A stretch of DNA of 64,000 bases from Lentinula raphanica (lineage: Eukaryota > Basidiomycota > Agaricomycetes > Agaricales > Omphalotaceae): positions 1 to 64,000 of the forward strand of contig JANVFP010000022.1 of NCBI GenBank assembly GCA_027919835.1, written 5' to 3'. The notes below the pieces were generated by a model, which was not told the DNA's origin, did no database searches, and was given only the letters and a program-made list of their open reading frames with translations. This document shows, piece by piece, positions 1 to 9,358 of this stretch. A program made the position numbers and the translations under genes. Position 1 is the first letter of the stretch. Each line of letters opens with the position of its first letter.

Positions 1-1
1 T

Positions 2-345
2 CCAGGAACCATCCCAAATTCGATATCTAGTAAGCCAGGGATGCATCAAGCCTCTATGTGACCTTCTCATCATGATGGTTATCCAGGTTGCGCTCGATGG
101 TCTCGATAACATCTTGAAGGTTGGAGAGATGGACAAAGCAGCCGCAGGACTAGGCGCAGTGAACCAATATGCAACATATGTGGAAGAGCAATCTCCGGCA
201 ACACGAAAAACTGGAAATCTACAAGAAAGCCTATAACATCATGTTAAAATACTTCCCTGATGACGAAGACGACCACACCGCGATCGTTGCGCCTGTACGA
301 TCTTTGCGCCTGTACGCTCGCAATGAAATTTCCGCTCCGACGTAG
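2..345 (+). pseudogene. Importin-alpha (karyopherin alpha) 3' relic
   Basis: Conceptual translation matches the last ARM repeats and C-terminus of importin-alpha, the cytosolic receptor for classical nuclear localisation signals. Visible pieces are [17 protein letters not shown], then [37 protein letters not shown], and after a break [15 protein letters not shown] followed by KYFPDDEDD. Two lesions are seen. About three residues (normally DNK) are missing between LIMM and VIQVAL. Near 190-205 the family's CGGM...HNLQ stretch is lost together with a frame change. The reading ends at TAG around 345. The 5' part lies outside the window, so whether this is a truncated duplicate or a longer degenerate gene cannot be decided. 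No intron is seen in the piece. The family assignment is strong; non-function is inferred from the frame break. Confidence 0.85.
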
Positions 346-1448
346 CTGCACCAGCTTTGGACAGTAGATTTTTTTCATCCCATTCCAGTCGAGCGCTTTC
401 GGCCTCCTCTTGAGCCTTACGCTTCCATTGTTACATGGCGTAAGAACTTTATCACCGATGCGGTCTTTGGCTTGTAAAACGATGTTTTTGTATTTCCTTC
501 CTATAATACAATCCAATACCTACGGTTTTTTTATTTCATTGCTGCTCTGTGTCTACTTTTTTAATATAAACACTGAAAATGCAGTCTGTGAACTTTTTTT
601 GTGGGGGTTGCCTATGTAATCGATCCAGTTTCGTTCACCGGCGCTTTGGCTTCTCAAGTACTACCACTAGGTTCGATTTTGGGCTACCCTCATGCTGTAC
701 TCCTTGCCTCTAACCTCCATCACATGAAGAACTAAGCAACAATTGTAACTTCTCTCGGATATGGGTCATGAAGAAGAGAGACCCATGTGAGTTTACAGGG
801 ACTCAATGGTTTTGCATGGTCGTCGATGGACGATTCGGGGAAGGCTCAAGGAGAAAAGAAGACGAAGTTGGGTCAAACACTGTTGAAGGAAACTATTTAA
901 GTATGGTGCGTGTCTGGATTTGTGTAGAGTCGAGAACATATTGTCTGATGCGCTTTCTAGTTGCATTCCTGGTAGCATTGGACCAGAATCTTAAGAATCG
1001 TAGCGGCCATACATTTCTTACTACTTTCAAGTATCTCAATAGATTATACCCATCGAACACCTGTATCTCAACACAAAATTGAAGATACCTTGGCTCTTCA
1101 CTTCCTCTTCCTTGCACAAGAGTCTGAGTCACATTACTTATGCGCTTCCGACTACTGTCATGATCGTTTCTTGTTGCTGCTATATAAACCAAAGAACTTG
1201 TAGAGAGACGCTCATCTCGCTCATCTTGGAGGATAAGAAAGTTGAGGGGGAACAATGGAAAAAAGGACATGTTCTGCACATACACCAGTCCGACTATGAG
1301 TTCTTGTTCAACAGAGACTATAGAATTTGTGACTATGAAAACTCAATGAGTATTTAGAAGTCAACTGTGTTTAAGTACACTGTATGAACCAACATTAGAG
1401 CTATGGATATGCAGAAAAAGATTACCCAAATGACCAAGGTTCCTACAG
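346..1448. other. Intergenic stretch without recognisable gene
   Basis: Only short overlapping open frames on both strands, none with a recognisable domain, signal peptide or intron-linked continuation. It probably includes decayed repeat DNA next to the importin-alpha relic. Confidence 0.5.
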
Positions 1449-1460
1449 TGCCTGGGTCCC

Positions 1461-1510
1461 CTGAAAGATCCTGAAAGACTCTCAAAGATCCTGAAAGATC
1501 CTGAAAGATC
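1461..1510. repeat. 10-bp tandem repeat, five units
   Basis: Five consecutive decamers of consensus ctgaaagatc (1461-1510); units 2 and 3 each carry changes. Simple slippage repeat in intergenic DNA. Confidence 0.9.
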
Positions 1511-1670
1511 TCCAAAGGCGCTTAGGAATCAGCTCTTTTTTCCAAGACCCCTGAGTACCCAGGCTACCTAGGCCATTTCAAAGTACAAACATTACTTTGA
1601 AAATACTTAAGATTTGGGCAGTTTCTGAGGCAACCTTTTGATTCCCCTGGCCCAGGATGTTTTTGCTGAT

Positions 1671-1749
1671 GTACTTGACCTTTCTTCCAAGTACTGCATC
1701 TGCTTCCCCCATTCGAAGGCAACACAACCTTCTACACTATCCAATTTTC
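1671..1749 (+). repeat. 79-bp dispersed repeat, copy A
   Basis: Identical to 10630-10708 over the 79 bases from gtacttgacc to ccaattttc. The flanks differ. Copy B sits in a 12-bp perfect hairpin (GATGCAGTACTT / AAGTACTGCATC) whose left arm is partly lost here. Probably a fragment of a dispersed, unidentified repeat family. The two copies bracket the copia element and the minisatellite in direct orientation. Confidence 0.85.
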
Positions 1750-1948
1750 TTATTCTTCTAGCACACTCTCAGGCTACAAATCACACTTAGGCTCTAAATC
1801 ACTGTCGCCCATTATCTCGCTCGCTCATTATCACAACACATCTCACCCAATAGACCTCGCAACAATGACCCACTCGACTCAACTCTACCTGGCTTGCATA
1901 CAACGACGTGCCGCTCCACAATGGACTACAGGATATACTGACAGCAAG

Positions 1949-2224
1949 TGTTGAATATTGCCAAGCCTTCCGCTAGTGTCACTGATCCGGAGAGCTTAGA
2001 GACATTATGTAATTTTTTGCTTACTTAGCTGCCACGTCGTCTACAGACACATCTCAGTGCTTTACTACCACTGAGATGTGAGTACTACTATAGTTTTCTT
2101 TTATTCTCTTCACTAATTCTCCTTAGTGTATATAACATTCGTTATCTAGGTACATTACAGTGCTTTACTACCACTGAGATTGTATATAACATTCGTTATC
2201 TAGTCCTCGTCCACTGCGCAAACA
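1949..2224 (+). repeat. Left LTR of copia element
   Basis: Starts TGTTGAATATTG and ends GCGCAAACA. It contains a 12-bp perfect inverted repeat, CACATCTCAGTG (2048-2059) and CACTGAGATGTG (2069-2080). It also has a partial internal duplication: the cagtgctttactaccactgag block and the tgtatataacattcgttatc block each occur twice. It should hold the promoter and polyadenylation signals; no unambiguous TATA box was assigned. Confidence 0.95.
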
Positions 2225-2236
2225 GGTTATGGGCCC
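2225..2236 (+). other. Primer binding site, initiator-tRNA half-molecule type
   Basis: GGTTATGGGCCC follows the LTR end directly and is complementary to the anticodon stem-loop of eukaryotic initiator tRNA-Met (GGGCCCAUAACC). This is the internal, half-tRNA priming mode known for Drosophila copia, not 3'-end priming. The ATG that opens the gag frame lies inside the site (2229-2231), opposite the tRNA anticodon CAU. Confidence 0.75.
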
Positions 2237-4874
2237 CGGTGATACTCCAAACTCCTACAAGCCCCAAGGGCCTCAGCTCAGTGAAGACCTCAGTAACTGG
2301 GTTACCTACAAGCAAAGAACCATTGGGATAGTCACTTCCTATGGTCTTCGGCTTCACTTGGATGGAATCATCGAGGCACCAAAGACAGTCAACACACGTG
2401 AGGGAAAGCGCTATCTAGGAGACTCAACAACGCCGCTGTCTGATGATGAGTACAAGAAGGCTATGGAAGAGTGGAACACATTCAATACGAAGGAATATCA
2501 GCTTCGTGAATTAATCAACGGATCCATTCCAATGTCACTCTACCTTCGCATCAAAGACAAGTCTACTGCTTATGAGACCTGGAAGGAACTCTGCTCCATA
2601 ATGGAAAAGAAATCCTCCATGAGCGTTGATAACCTACAGAACCAGATGGCAGCTTTACGAACTCCACCAGGTGGTGATGTGCGACAAACTCTCTCACAGC
2701 TTCAACTCTGGTACGAAGAACTTGCCGGAATGGGACACACTCTTGCTGAAGATTCCTACCTCAACTACATCCGAAAGGCCTGTGGTCCTTCTTACCACGA
2801 TTTGTTTAGAAGCCTCAGCCAAAATGCGAAGATGAACGGTATCACACTTACGAGTGGATATTTGATCAATACTGCCCGAGAGGTAGCTCATGAGCTAGAA
2901 CTCGAGAAAGCAGATGATACGTTAGATTCCGCACTCGCAGCTGTAAGGGCAGCAAATCTTGTTCCCAAAGGAAAGGGCCAGAAGGATAGGAACTCGAGGA
3001 AGTCAAGAGAAGACCGATCCCATCTCTATTGCAAAAACTGCAAGAAGACTGGTCACACTAAGCCAAAGTGTTGGGCACCAGGTGGTGGTGCTGAAGGTCA
3101 AGGACCGCACCAGAAGAAGAACCGGAAAGGCAAGCAGAAACAGGAAGATACAGCCGCTACTGCAGCAAAGGCACCTGAAAAGGTCGAGGAAGCAGAAGGA
3201 AATTTCGCTTTTATCATGGACGCTCGATTCGACGATGAGCATGGTACGCCAGATCTCCGTGCTACATCTGACTTCCATGGAGCTTCCGAAGCTCTCGCTA
3301 CTGGAGGTGTCACTCATAACGGTGAAGTGATCGACACTGGTGCTAGTCGTCATTTCTCACCTGTCCAGTCGAATTTCCGAAATCTTGTTGCTATTCCTCC
3401 ATCTCCTGTTACAGCCGCCGACGGTCGCTCATTCATGGTCACTGCTCGAGGTGATTACATGACTTCTCTACCTATGGGTCCAGGAAAGAAGCCTACACCT
3501 ATCACGTTGAAGAACACCTATTATTCTCCTTCACTCGCATTCACTCTCATTTCCGTCAGCTGTATGGACAAGGCTGGGTTTTCACTTACTATTGAAGATG
3601 GCTGCTGCACGATTTCGTCACCTAGACCAAACCGTAGGACGATCGGGATCATTCCTGTAGATCAAGGTCTATATCGTGTCAGTTCAGGTCCAGCCTCTCA
3701 ACCCATCCTTGTTGCTGCCGCCGCTTCATCCCAGAAACTCACGATGTACCAATTCCACTGTATCATGGGACATCCAGGTGAAGACGCGCTTCTTCGTATG
3801 CTGAAGGAAGGAATGGCTACAGGTGTCAACGTTGATCTCAATACTAAGGTCGGATTCTGCGAAGCTTGTATAAAGGCCAAGGCCGCTCGCAAATCTTTCC
3901 CAAAGCACAGTGACAACTCCAATGCCAAGGCATACGGCGATAAAGTTGTTGCTGATGTATGGGGTCCTGCCGAAGTAAAATCCTTAGGTGGCGCTCTCTA
4001 TTCTGCAAATTTTGAAGATGTACATAGCCGCAAAGAGCGAGTAGACTTCATGAAACACAAATCCGAATTCTTCCGTTCCTACAAGGAGTATGAAGCCTTT
4101 ATCAAGGTTCATCGTGGTGTCGAGGTTATCAAGATTCTTGGTTCAGATCCAGGGGGAGAACTCACCAGTAATGAAATGAATGAATATCTCAAGGCCCGTG
4201 GTACACGTCGCCATCTCACTGTTCATGATTCCCCCCAGTCCAATGGTCTATCTGAAATTACAAACCGAAATCACCTCGAAGGCGCTAGAGCAATGCTTTT
4301 CCGTCCTGGTCTTCCTCGCTTCCTATGGGCAGAAGCGGTCAGCTATAAAGTCTACCTGAAGAATCGCACCACACATAGCGCACTTCCAGGGAAGATCACA
4401 CCACATGAACGGGCAACTCATATGAAACCTGATCTGTCTAACTTGCGGGAATTCGGTGCTCCAGTCTGGGTCAAAGTCAAGGTGAAGAAGCTCACTCCAC
4501 GAGCGGAGAAAGTGATTTTTGTAGGGATTGATGAAGAGGCAAAAGGTTATCGAGTCTACTGGCCGGAAAATCGTCGCGTTAGTGTTGAGCGGAACATATA
4601 CACCAATCCAGATGAGATTGTGTTGTTTGACCCTCTCCAGATTGAGGGGGAGACCGAAGAGCAACATCCTGATTTGGAAATCAGAATTCTTTCCAATCCG
4701 TCGAGTCTCCCACTTCCACAACGTCATGAGCCAGGACCAGAACCAGAACCAGAAGAAATACCTCCATCACCTCGTTCATCTGTCTCATCTTTTTCAACCC
4801 TACACGTCATCCTCCTGGCTTCTACAATGAAACTCAAATGCAAAGAGCTGCTGGAATTGCCAGTAACGCCATAG
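2229..4874 (+). CDS. copia Gag-protease-integrase part of the polyprotein
   Basis: Retrotransposon polyprotein, 881 codons before an out-of-frame stop. Gag occupies roughly residues 1-260. A CCHC knuckle (C-X2-C-X4-H-X4-C) spans residues 268-281, giving nucleic-acid binding in the particle. The aspartic protease motif DTGASRHFS is at about residue 369. The integrase zinc region carries H...H (MGHPGED) and C-X2-C (FCEAC). The DDE core shows DVWGP near residue 576 and the late acidic residue in QSNGLSEITNR. The frame breaks at a T5 run (4790-4794): restoring one T would continue directly into the RT frame, so the final 25 or so residues are an artefact of the shift. The start is the ATG inside the primer site; the next in-frame ATG is far downstream. 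Confidence 0.92.
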   Translation: MGPGDTPNSYKPQGPQLSEDLSNWVTYKQRTIGIVTSYGLRLHLDGIIEAPKTVNTREGKRYLGDSTTPLSDDEYKKAMEEWNTFNTKEYQLRELINGSIPMSLYLRIKDKSTAYETWKELCSIMEKKSSMSVDNLQNQMAALRTPPGGDVRQTLSQLQLWYEELAGMGHTLAEDSYLNYIRKACGPSYHDLFRSLSQNAKMNGITLTSGYLINTAREVAHELELEKADDTLDSALAAVRAANLVPKGKGQKDRNSRKSREDRSHLYCKNCKKTGHTKPKCWAPGGGAEGQGPHQKKNRKGKQKQEDTAATAAKAPEKVEEAEGNFAFIMDARFDDEHGTPDLRATSDFHGASEALATGGVTHNGEVIDTGASRHFSPVQSNFRNLVAIPPSPVTAADGRSFMVTARGDYMTSLPMGPGKKPTPITLKNTYYSPSLAFTLISVSCMDKAGFSLTIEDGCCTISSPRPNRRTIGIIPVDQGLYRVSSGPASQPILVAAAASSQKLTMYQFHCIMGHPGEDALLRMLKEGMATGVNVDLNTKVGFCEACIKAKAARKSFPKHSDNSNAKAYGDKVVADVWGPAEVKSLGGALYSANFEDVHSRKERVDFMKHKSEFFRSYKEYEAFIKVHRGVEVIKILGSDPGGELTSNEMNEYLKARGTRRHLTVHDSPQSNGLSEITNRNHLEGARAMLFRPGLPRFLWAEAVSYKVYLKNRTTHSALPGKITPHERATHMKPDLSNLREFGAPVWVKVKVKKLTPRAEKVIFVGIDEEAKGYRVYWPENRRVSVERNIYTNPDEIVLFDPLQIEGETEEQHPDLEIRILSNPSSLPLPQRHEPGPEPEPEEIPPSPRSSVSSFSTLHVILLASTMKLKCKELLELPVTP

Positions 4875-5515
4875 ATTTGTCAGCTGAAGATGAAGGTCAC
4901 CATTCATTTTTTCGTGAACCCTGGCCGAATTTTGCATTAGTTGCTCCAGATGATCCAAAGACAATACGCGAAGCAATGCGAGGTCCAGAAGCTGATGAAT
5001 GGGCACGTGGTTATAACGATGAACTTGCAAGTCTCGAACATTTCCATACCTGGGATCTAGTCGAACGGCCAAAAGGTGTCAACGTTGCCAAGAACAAAGT
5101 TGTCCTCAAGACGAAACGTAACGCCAATGATCTTGTAGTCCTTCACAAGGCTCGGCTAGTAGTCGGAGGATATTCTCAGATTCAAGGCATTGATTTCTTC
5201 GAAACGTTCGCACCCTGTGTCAAGTTTGAAACTCTTTGTTTTCTCCTTTCTGTTGGTGCTTCTATCGACGCTGTTATTGAACAAGCAGATGTCAAGAATG
5301 CTTATTTGCAGGCAGACCTCCATGAGGAACTCTATATGGAGTTACCACCTCTCTATGAGGAGTTTAGATCTCTACCTGCGCATCAACGAGGAAGAGATGT
5401 TGTTGCAAAACTTCGTCGGCCACTCTATGGGAGCAAGCAAGGAGGAAATGAGTGGTACAAGAAACTACGACAAGAAGCCATCAATGAGGGATTCACGGTC
5501 GCTCAATCTGATCCG
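4838..5515 (+). pseudogene. copia reverse transcriptase, N-terminal part
   Basis: Continuation of the polyprotein in a different frame from 2229-4874. Ty1/copia RT hallmarks are present: KARLVVGGYSQIQGIDFFET, then NAYLQADLHEELYMELP and LYGSKQGGNEWY. The reading ends at ...AQSDP, where foreign DNA begins; the frame resumes at 7214 with CVFYKH. The product cannot be made as a full RT unless the insert is removed. The ATG at 4838 is not a real start, only the first ATG after the frameshift. Confidence 0.9.
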
Positions 5516-7213
5516 TTAATACGCCCATTTTGCGTGCAGGCATGCAATGGCCTAATTTTAACGATTAGAGCCTTGTAGAGTACTAAAGGACTGTAGTGAG
5601 CCCGAGCTGACAGTCAAACTTGTATCATGTTAATGCCAGGACGTCAGATCCAGACAGGGAAACACATCCTGACGAATAATAAGAGTTTACACTCGAGTCC
5701 CTTGGTCGGGGAGTCCTTCAAGACAAAGCCACCTCTGATATGAGCTATCAAGGGATTATCAACTTAGTTTTCAACGCCTAACGGCCAACTGAGTATGATA
5801 CTGCACCGAGACGAGCTTAGAACCAATAGATCTATTCGTATTACCAGTGGGGATGGATTATTCAAGGCCCAGACTCAACAGATCTGTTCACTTAGATCGA
5901 GTTTCGGGATGGATCAGGTCGCAGGAATGTGACTAAACGGAGAAACAACCAAAGTGTATCATCCCAGTTACATGTGGACGTTTCCTAAATGGGAAATAGA
6001 CGCCTGAGATGTACAGCTTTGACCAGGAGTGTTGCAAGGGTAGATCTTTCGACTTCACCATTGTCAAACCTCTGGATCTATTCGATATATGCATATCGTT
6101 AGAAAGCTAGAAGCCAAACGAACCTATTGGGACAGGTTTCCCCCCTTTATATGTACTCCCATTCAGTTGGAGAGGCATACAACCGTTCACATAGCGGAAT
6201 CAAATGAGAAAACGTTTGAGTTACCTGTGCAGGAGCTTATCCGTGCCCTTTAACCACCAGCATGTGGATGGACGCACAGACCAGGTCCGGATTCGAAGGT
6301 CAGGCAACTAGATCTCGACGAAGGACCACCAGAAATGGACATTTTACTTGTTTTTATCCTTTTTACTCTCTGTTTCTCTGGTGTTTGTATCGTTTCTCGT
6401 CCTATCTTTCCTTATTTGTATCAGATCTCGGACTCCGTTCTCTCAAATCTATAGATCTATTCCATAAAATAGTAAATTGGCTACAGATCTATTCGTAGAA
6501 GTACTTAAGGACGTAGCCTACAAAAATATAGTTCAGGTTTTGTGCCCAGTTTCTCTGACTAGCTAACCTTTGCTCTCATACGTGAGGAGTAAAGGCTTTG
6601 TAAGCCGGGCGGTCTTCGAAAGTGGTTGTGAAATTCTCATCTCGTTAGGCCCGATATCTTGTCAGTTGATAAAGTCTCAGCTAGATTTGAATCGAAGGTA
6701 GACTCCTATCGTGGAGATACAGAGGGCTTGGTTCTCGGTTGTTCCAAGTGAGCGTTCAGAGTTTTGGTGGCTCTGTTCAAGCAGACGTGTGGTGATCGGT
6801 GATCCATACGAGCTGTGGAAGGTTTCCTGTGATCGGTGATCAGTAGATCTTCAACCTGGTTCTGATAGTATTTGTGTGGTCATAAAGTCTGATCTATACG
6901 AGTTCTCTCGTTCCTTGTAAACCCTTTGAGTGGATCACTCACCCCCTTCGAGTCCAGATCAAAAGATCTGTACTTCCGTGTCACTTCGCTCTGTTGACCT
7001 GTATTGCGGATCCAGTAGATCTTTTAAGACTACCAGTTCGTTCTAAGGTATAAGATCGTGCGGAATCTCTGACAACGCCCCACACCTCGCTTAAATACAT
7101 TTGACAAATGACATAAGAAGTATATTGGTGATCAGTGTTCAGTGATAAAGTCACTAGGCCATTAGATCTATCCAACGAAGCATTAAATTGCACCCTTCAT
7201 ATCCTCGTTACCG
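5516..7213. mobile_element. 1.7-kb AGATCT-rich insert in copia RT, probably non-autonomous
   Basis: The copia frame is uninterrupted if 5516-7213 is removed (...D-P | C-V-F-Y-K-H), so this is an insertion. CCG flanks both sides (5513-5515 and 7211-7213), a possible 3-bp target duplication. The ends show only weak inverted similarity (TTAATACG... against TAACGAGG... from the other end). There is no coding region of note. Eleven AGATCT palindromes occur (5828, 5880, 6042, 6310, 6423, 6453, 6485, 6845, 6964, 7017, 7164), several within agatctattcg; well under one is expected by chance. Such arrays resemble transposase-binding repeats of non-autonomous DNA transposons. The class is unknown. Confidence 0.7.
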
Positions 7214-8236
7214 TGTGTGTTCTATAAACACAAGAGTGATAGATATCAGATTTTTGCCGCCGCCACTGACGATTTCACCATGCTGGCTGACAGTAATGAA
7301 TCCATGGAGCAAATGAAGGCCTCACTTGCCCGTCGTTTCAACATGAAGTTCATGGGAGAAATCAGCTGGTTACTTGGATTCCAGGTTGTACGGAACCGCG
7401 AAAGGAAAACCATCATTCTCAGTCAGAAGGCGTATATCGAGCGCATCATCAAACGTTTTGGCCAGGAAAACTCTCGTTCGGTCTTTACTCCACTAGAACC
7501 TGGCATAGATCTATCATATGACTCTCCTTCTGTTTCAAATGTTCCACTCACTCCAAGTCAACAAGCTCTCTACCGCGAAGCTGTTGGATCTCTCATGTAT
7601 CCTTCCAAAGTGTCTCATCCAGATATCACATACGCGACCTCGACAGTTGCGTGTTACATGCACAAGCCAACGAACACACATTGGAAAGCTGTTCTTCGGA
7701 TCTACAAGTATCTTAACAGCACGCTCAATCATGCCCTTGTACTTGGTGGAAAGGAGCTCACAGATATCTTCATGTTCACGGACGCTGATTATGCATCGCA
7801 AATGGACCGACGTTCGATATCCGGTTATGTTTCATTCATTGGAGACGGACCAATCTCCTGGAGTTCTAAGAAACAGCCCATCGTCACTCTTTCCAGTACC
7901 AAATCAGAGTATGTTGCGCTTACACATGCAGTAAAGGAACTCATCTGGCTCCGTCAACTCCATTCTGAACTCATATACCCTCTTCCCGATCCTACTAGGC
8001 TCTGTTGCGATAATCAAAGCGCAATCCGTCTCTCCAAAGACTCTACTTTCCATGCCCGTACAAAACATATCGACGTTCATTTCCATTTCATTTGCCAAAC
8101 TGTTGAACGCAAACAATCTGAAGTTCTATATGTCCCTACTGAGGATATGATTGCGGACATTTTCACAAAGTCTCTTGGACGTACCAAATTTGAATATTTT
8201 CGTTCTTTACTCAACGTTCTCAAGGTTACTTTGTAG
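7214..8236 (+). pseudogene. copia reverse transcriptase C-terminus and RNase H
   Basis: Resumes the copia polyprotein after the insert. The RT catalytic region reads FAAATDDFTMLADS (copia members usually have VDD here), followed by MKFMGEISWLLGFQV. RNase H carries FTDADYASQMDRRSISGYV and SSTKSEYVALTHAVKELIWL, then the CDNQSAI segment. It stops at TAG 8234-8236, just before the purine tract. No independent start codon is expected because this is the 3' part of a polyprotein. Confidence 0.92.
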
Positions 8237-8241
8237 CTTCA

Positions 8242-8254
8242 GCTTGAGGGGGAG
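8242..8254 (+). other. Polypurine tract of copia element
   Basis: GCTTGAGGGGGAG abuts the right LTR start (TGTTGAAT at 8255), the expected position for plus-strand priming. Confidence 0.8.
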
Positions 8255-8530
8255 TGTTGAATATTGCCAAGCCTTCCGCTAGTGTCACTGATCCGGAGAG
8301 CTTAGAGACATTATGTAATTTTTTGCTTACTTAGCTGCCACGTCATCTACAGACACATCTCAGTGCTTTACTACCACTGAGATGTGAGTACTACTATAGT
8401 TTTCTTTTATTCTCTTCACTAATTCTCCTTAGTGTATATAACATTCGTTATCTAGGTACATTACAGTGCTTTACTACCACTGAGATTGTATATAACATTC
8501 GTTATCTAGTCCTCGTCCACTGCGCAAACA
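8255..8530 (+). repeat. Right LTR of copia element
   Basis: 276 bp, same length as the left LTR at an offset of 6306, with one base change seen near 8347. Followed by the GCAAG target duplication. Confidence 0.95.
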
Positions 8531-8535
8531 GCAAG

Positions 8536-8892
8536 ATCAATAGAAAGAAAGCGTTGGCCCTCAAGCTAGCGCATATGTAGCTATAAGCAGATCAAGAAGC
8601 TTTAGCTAAGCCCAGAGAGAGGCTAAACCAGTCAAAGAGCAGACAAAGAACAGAGGAGTAGCAAAGCCCAGTGGCTAATGTCCTGTCCCGCTGGTCATCA
8701 AGAAGAGGTATGTTCTCCAAAAATACATTCACAGTGAATTGCTCTAATGATCTGTTCTCCCTGCACTCATCTCATACCCAATCACTCCGCGCACACCGGT
8801 ACTACCCGTATCCTATGCGCACACCGACACAACCCATATGCATGATTAATACAACCTACATGCCCACTGGCCGCGCATTAGCAGCATGACCC
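8536..8892. other. Repeat-like flank of the copia insertion, no gene
   Basis: Purine-rich, lysine/glutamine-coding-like DNA with stops in all frames (8536-8700), then CA-rich sequence. It may be the decayed 3' part of an older transposon into which the copia element jumped; no domain is readable. Confidence 0.35.
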
Positions 8893-9358
8893 CCATTCGC
8901 ATGTTAGCTCGACCCTCCCTTTACATGCTAGCACGAACTTCGTCCTCCCTTTGCACGTCAGCACTAGTCAGGACGACCTTCCTTTTCACATTAGTGTGAA
9001 CCTCCTTCGCATGCCAGTACGAATCGCCTTTGCACGTTAGCACAAGGCAGGACGAACCCCCTTTGCATGTTAGCACAAGTCGGGATGACCCCTACTTTAC
9101 TCATTAGCACGAGCCAGGACGATCCCTCCCTTCGCGCACTAGTCAGGACAACTTCCCACGAACCTCCTTGCACGTTAGCACGAGTCGACTGACTCCCTTT
9201 TGCATGTTAGCATGAACCTCCTTTGCACGTTAGCATGACCTCCTCCACACGTCGGCACAATCTCCGTTGCATGTTAGCATGACCTCCGTTGCACGTTAGC
9301 ACAATCTCTGTTGCACGTTAGCACGACCTCTGCCCATTAGCATGACCTCCTCTGGACG
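8893..9358. repeat. Degenerate minisatellite, about 20-25 bp unit
   Basis: About 20 imperfect units built on ttgcacgttagcacgacctc, with variable spacers such as agtcaggacga. Unit drift (gcatgtt/gcacgtt, agcatga/agcacga) shows age at the left; the right end (9200-9358) is more regular. Confidence 0.85.

Larger units (their letters stand above)
1949..8530 (+). mobile_element. Ty1/copia LTR retrotransposon, full length, interrupted
   Basis: A 6.58-kb element bounded by 276-bp direct LTRs (TG...CA) and flanked by the 5-bp target duplication GCAAG (1944-1948 and 8531-8535). The internal order is gag zinc knuckle, aspartic protease, integrase, reverse transcriptase, RNase H; integrase before RT is diagnostic of Ty1/copia. 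The primer site follows the left LTR directly and a purine tract precedes the right LTR. The LTRs differ at one base that I can see (cacgtcgtc versus cacgtcatc), implying recent insertion. The copy looks defective: a one-base frameshift near 4790 and a 1.7-kb insert splitting RT (5516-7213). Related intact copies elsewhere in the genome are likely, but cannot be seen here. Confidence 0.97.

Noticed and set aside
5190..5519. 109-codon alternative frame in copia RT
   Set aside because: Shadow of the RT coding frame.
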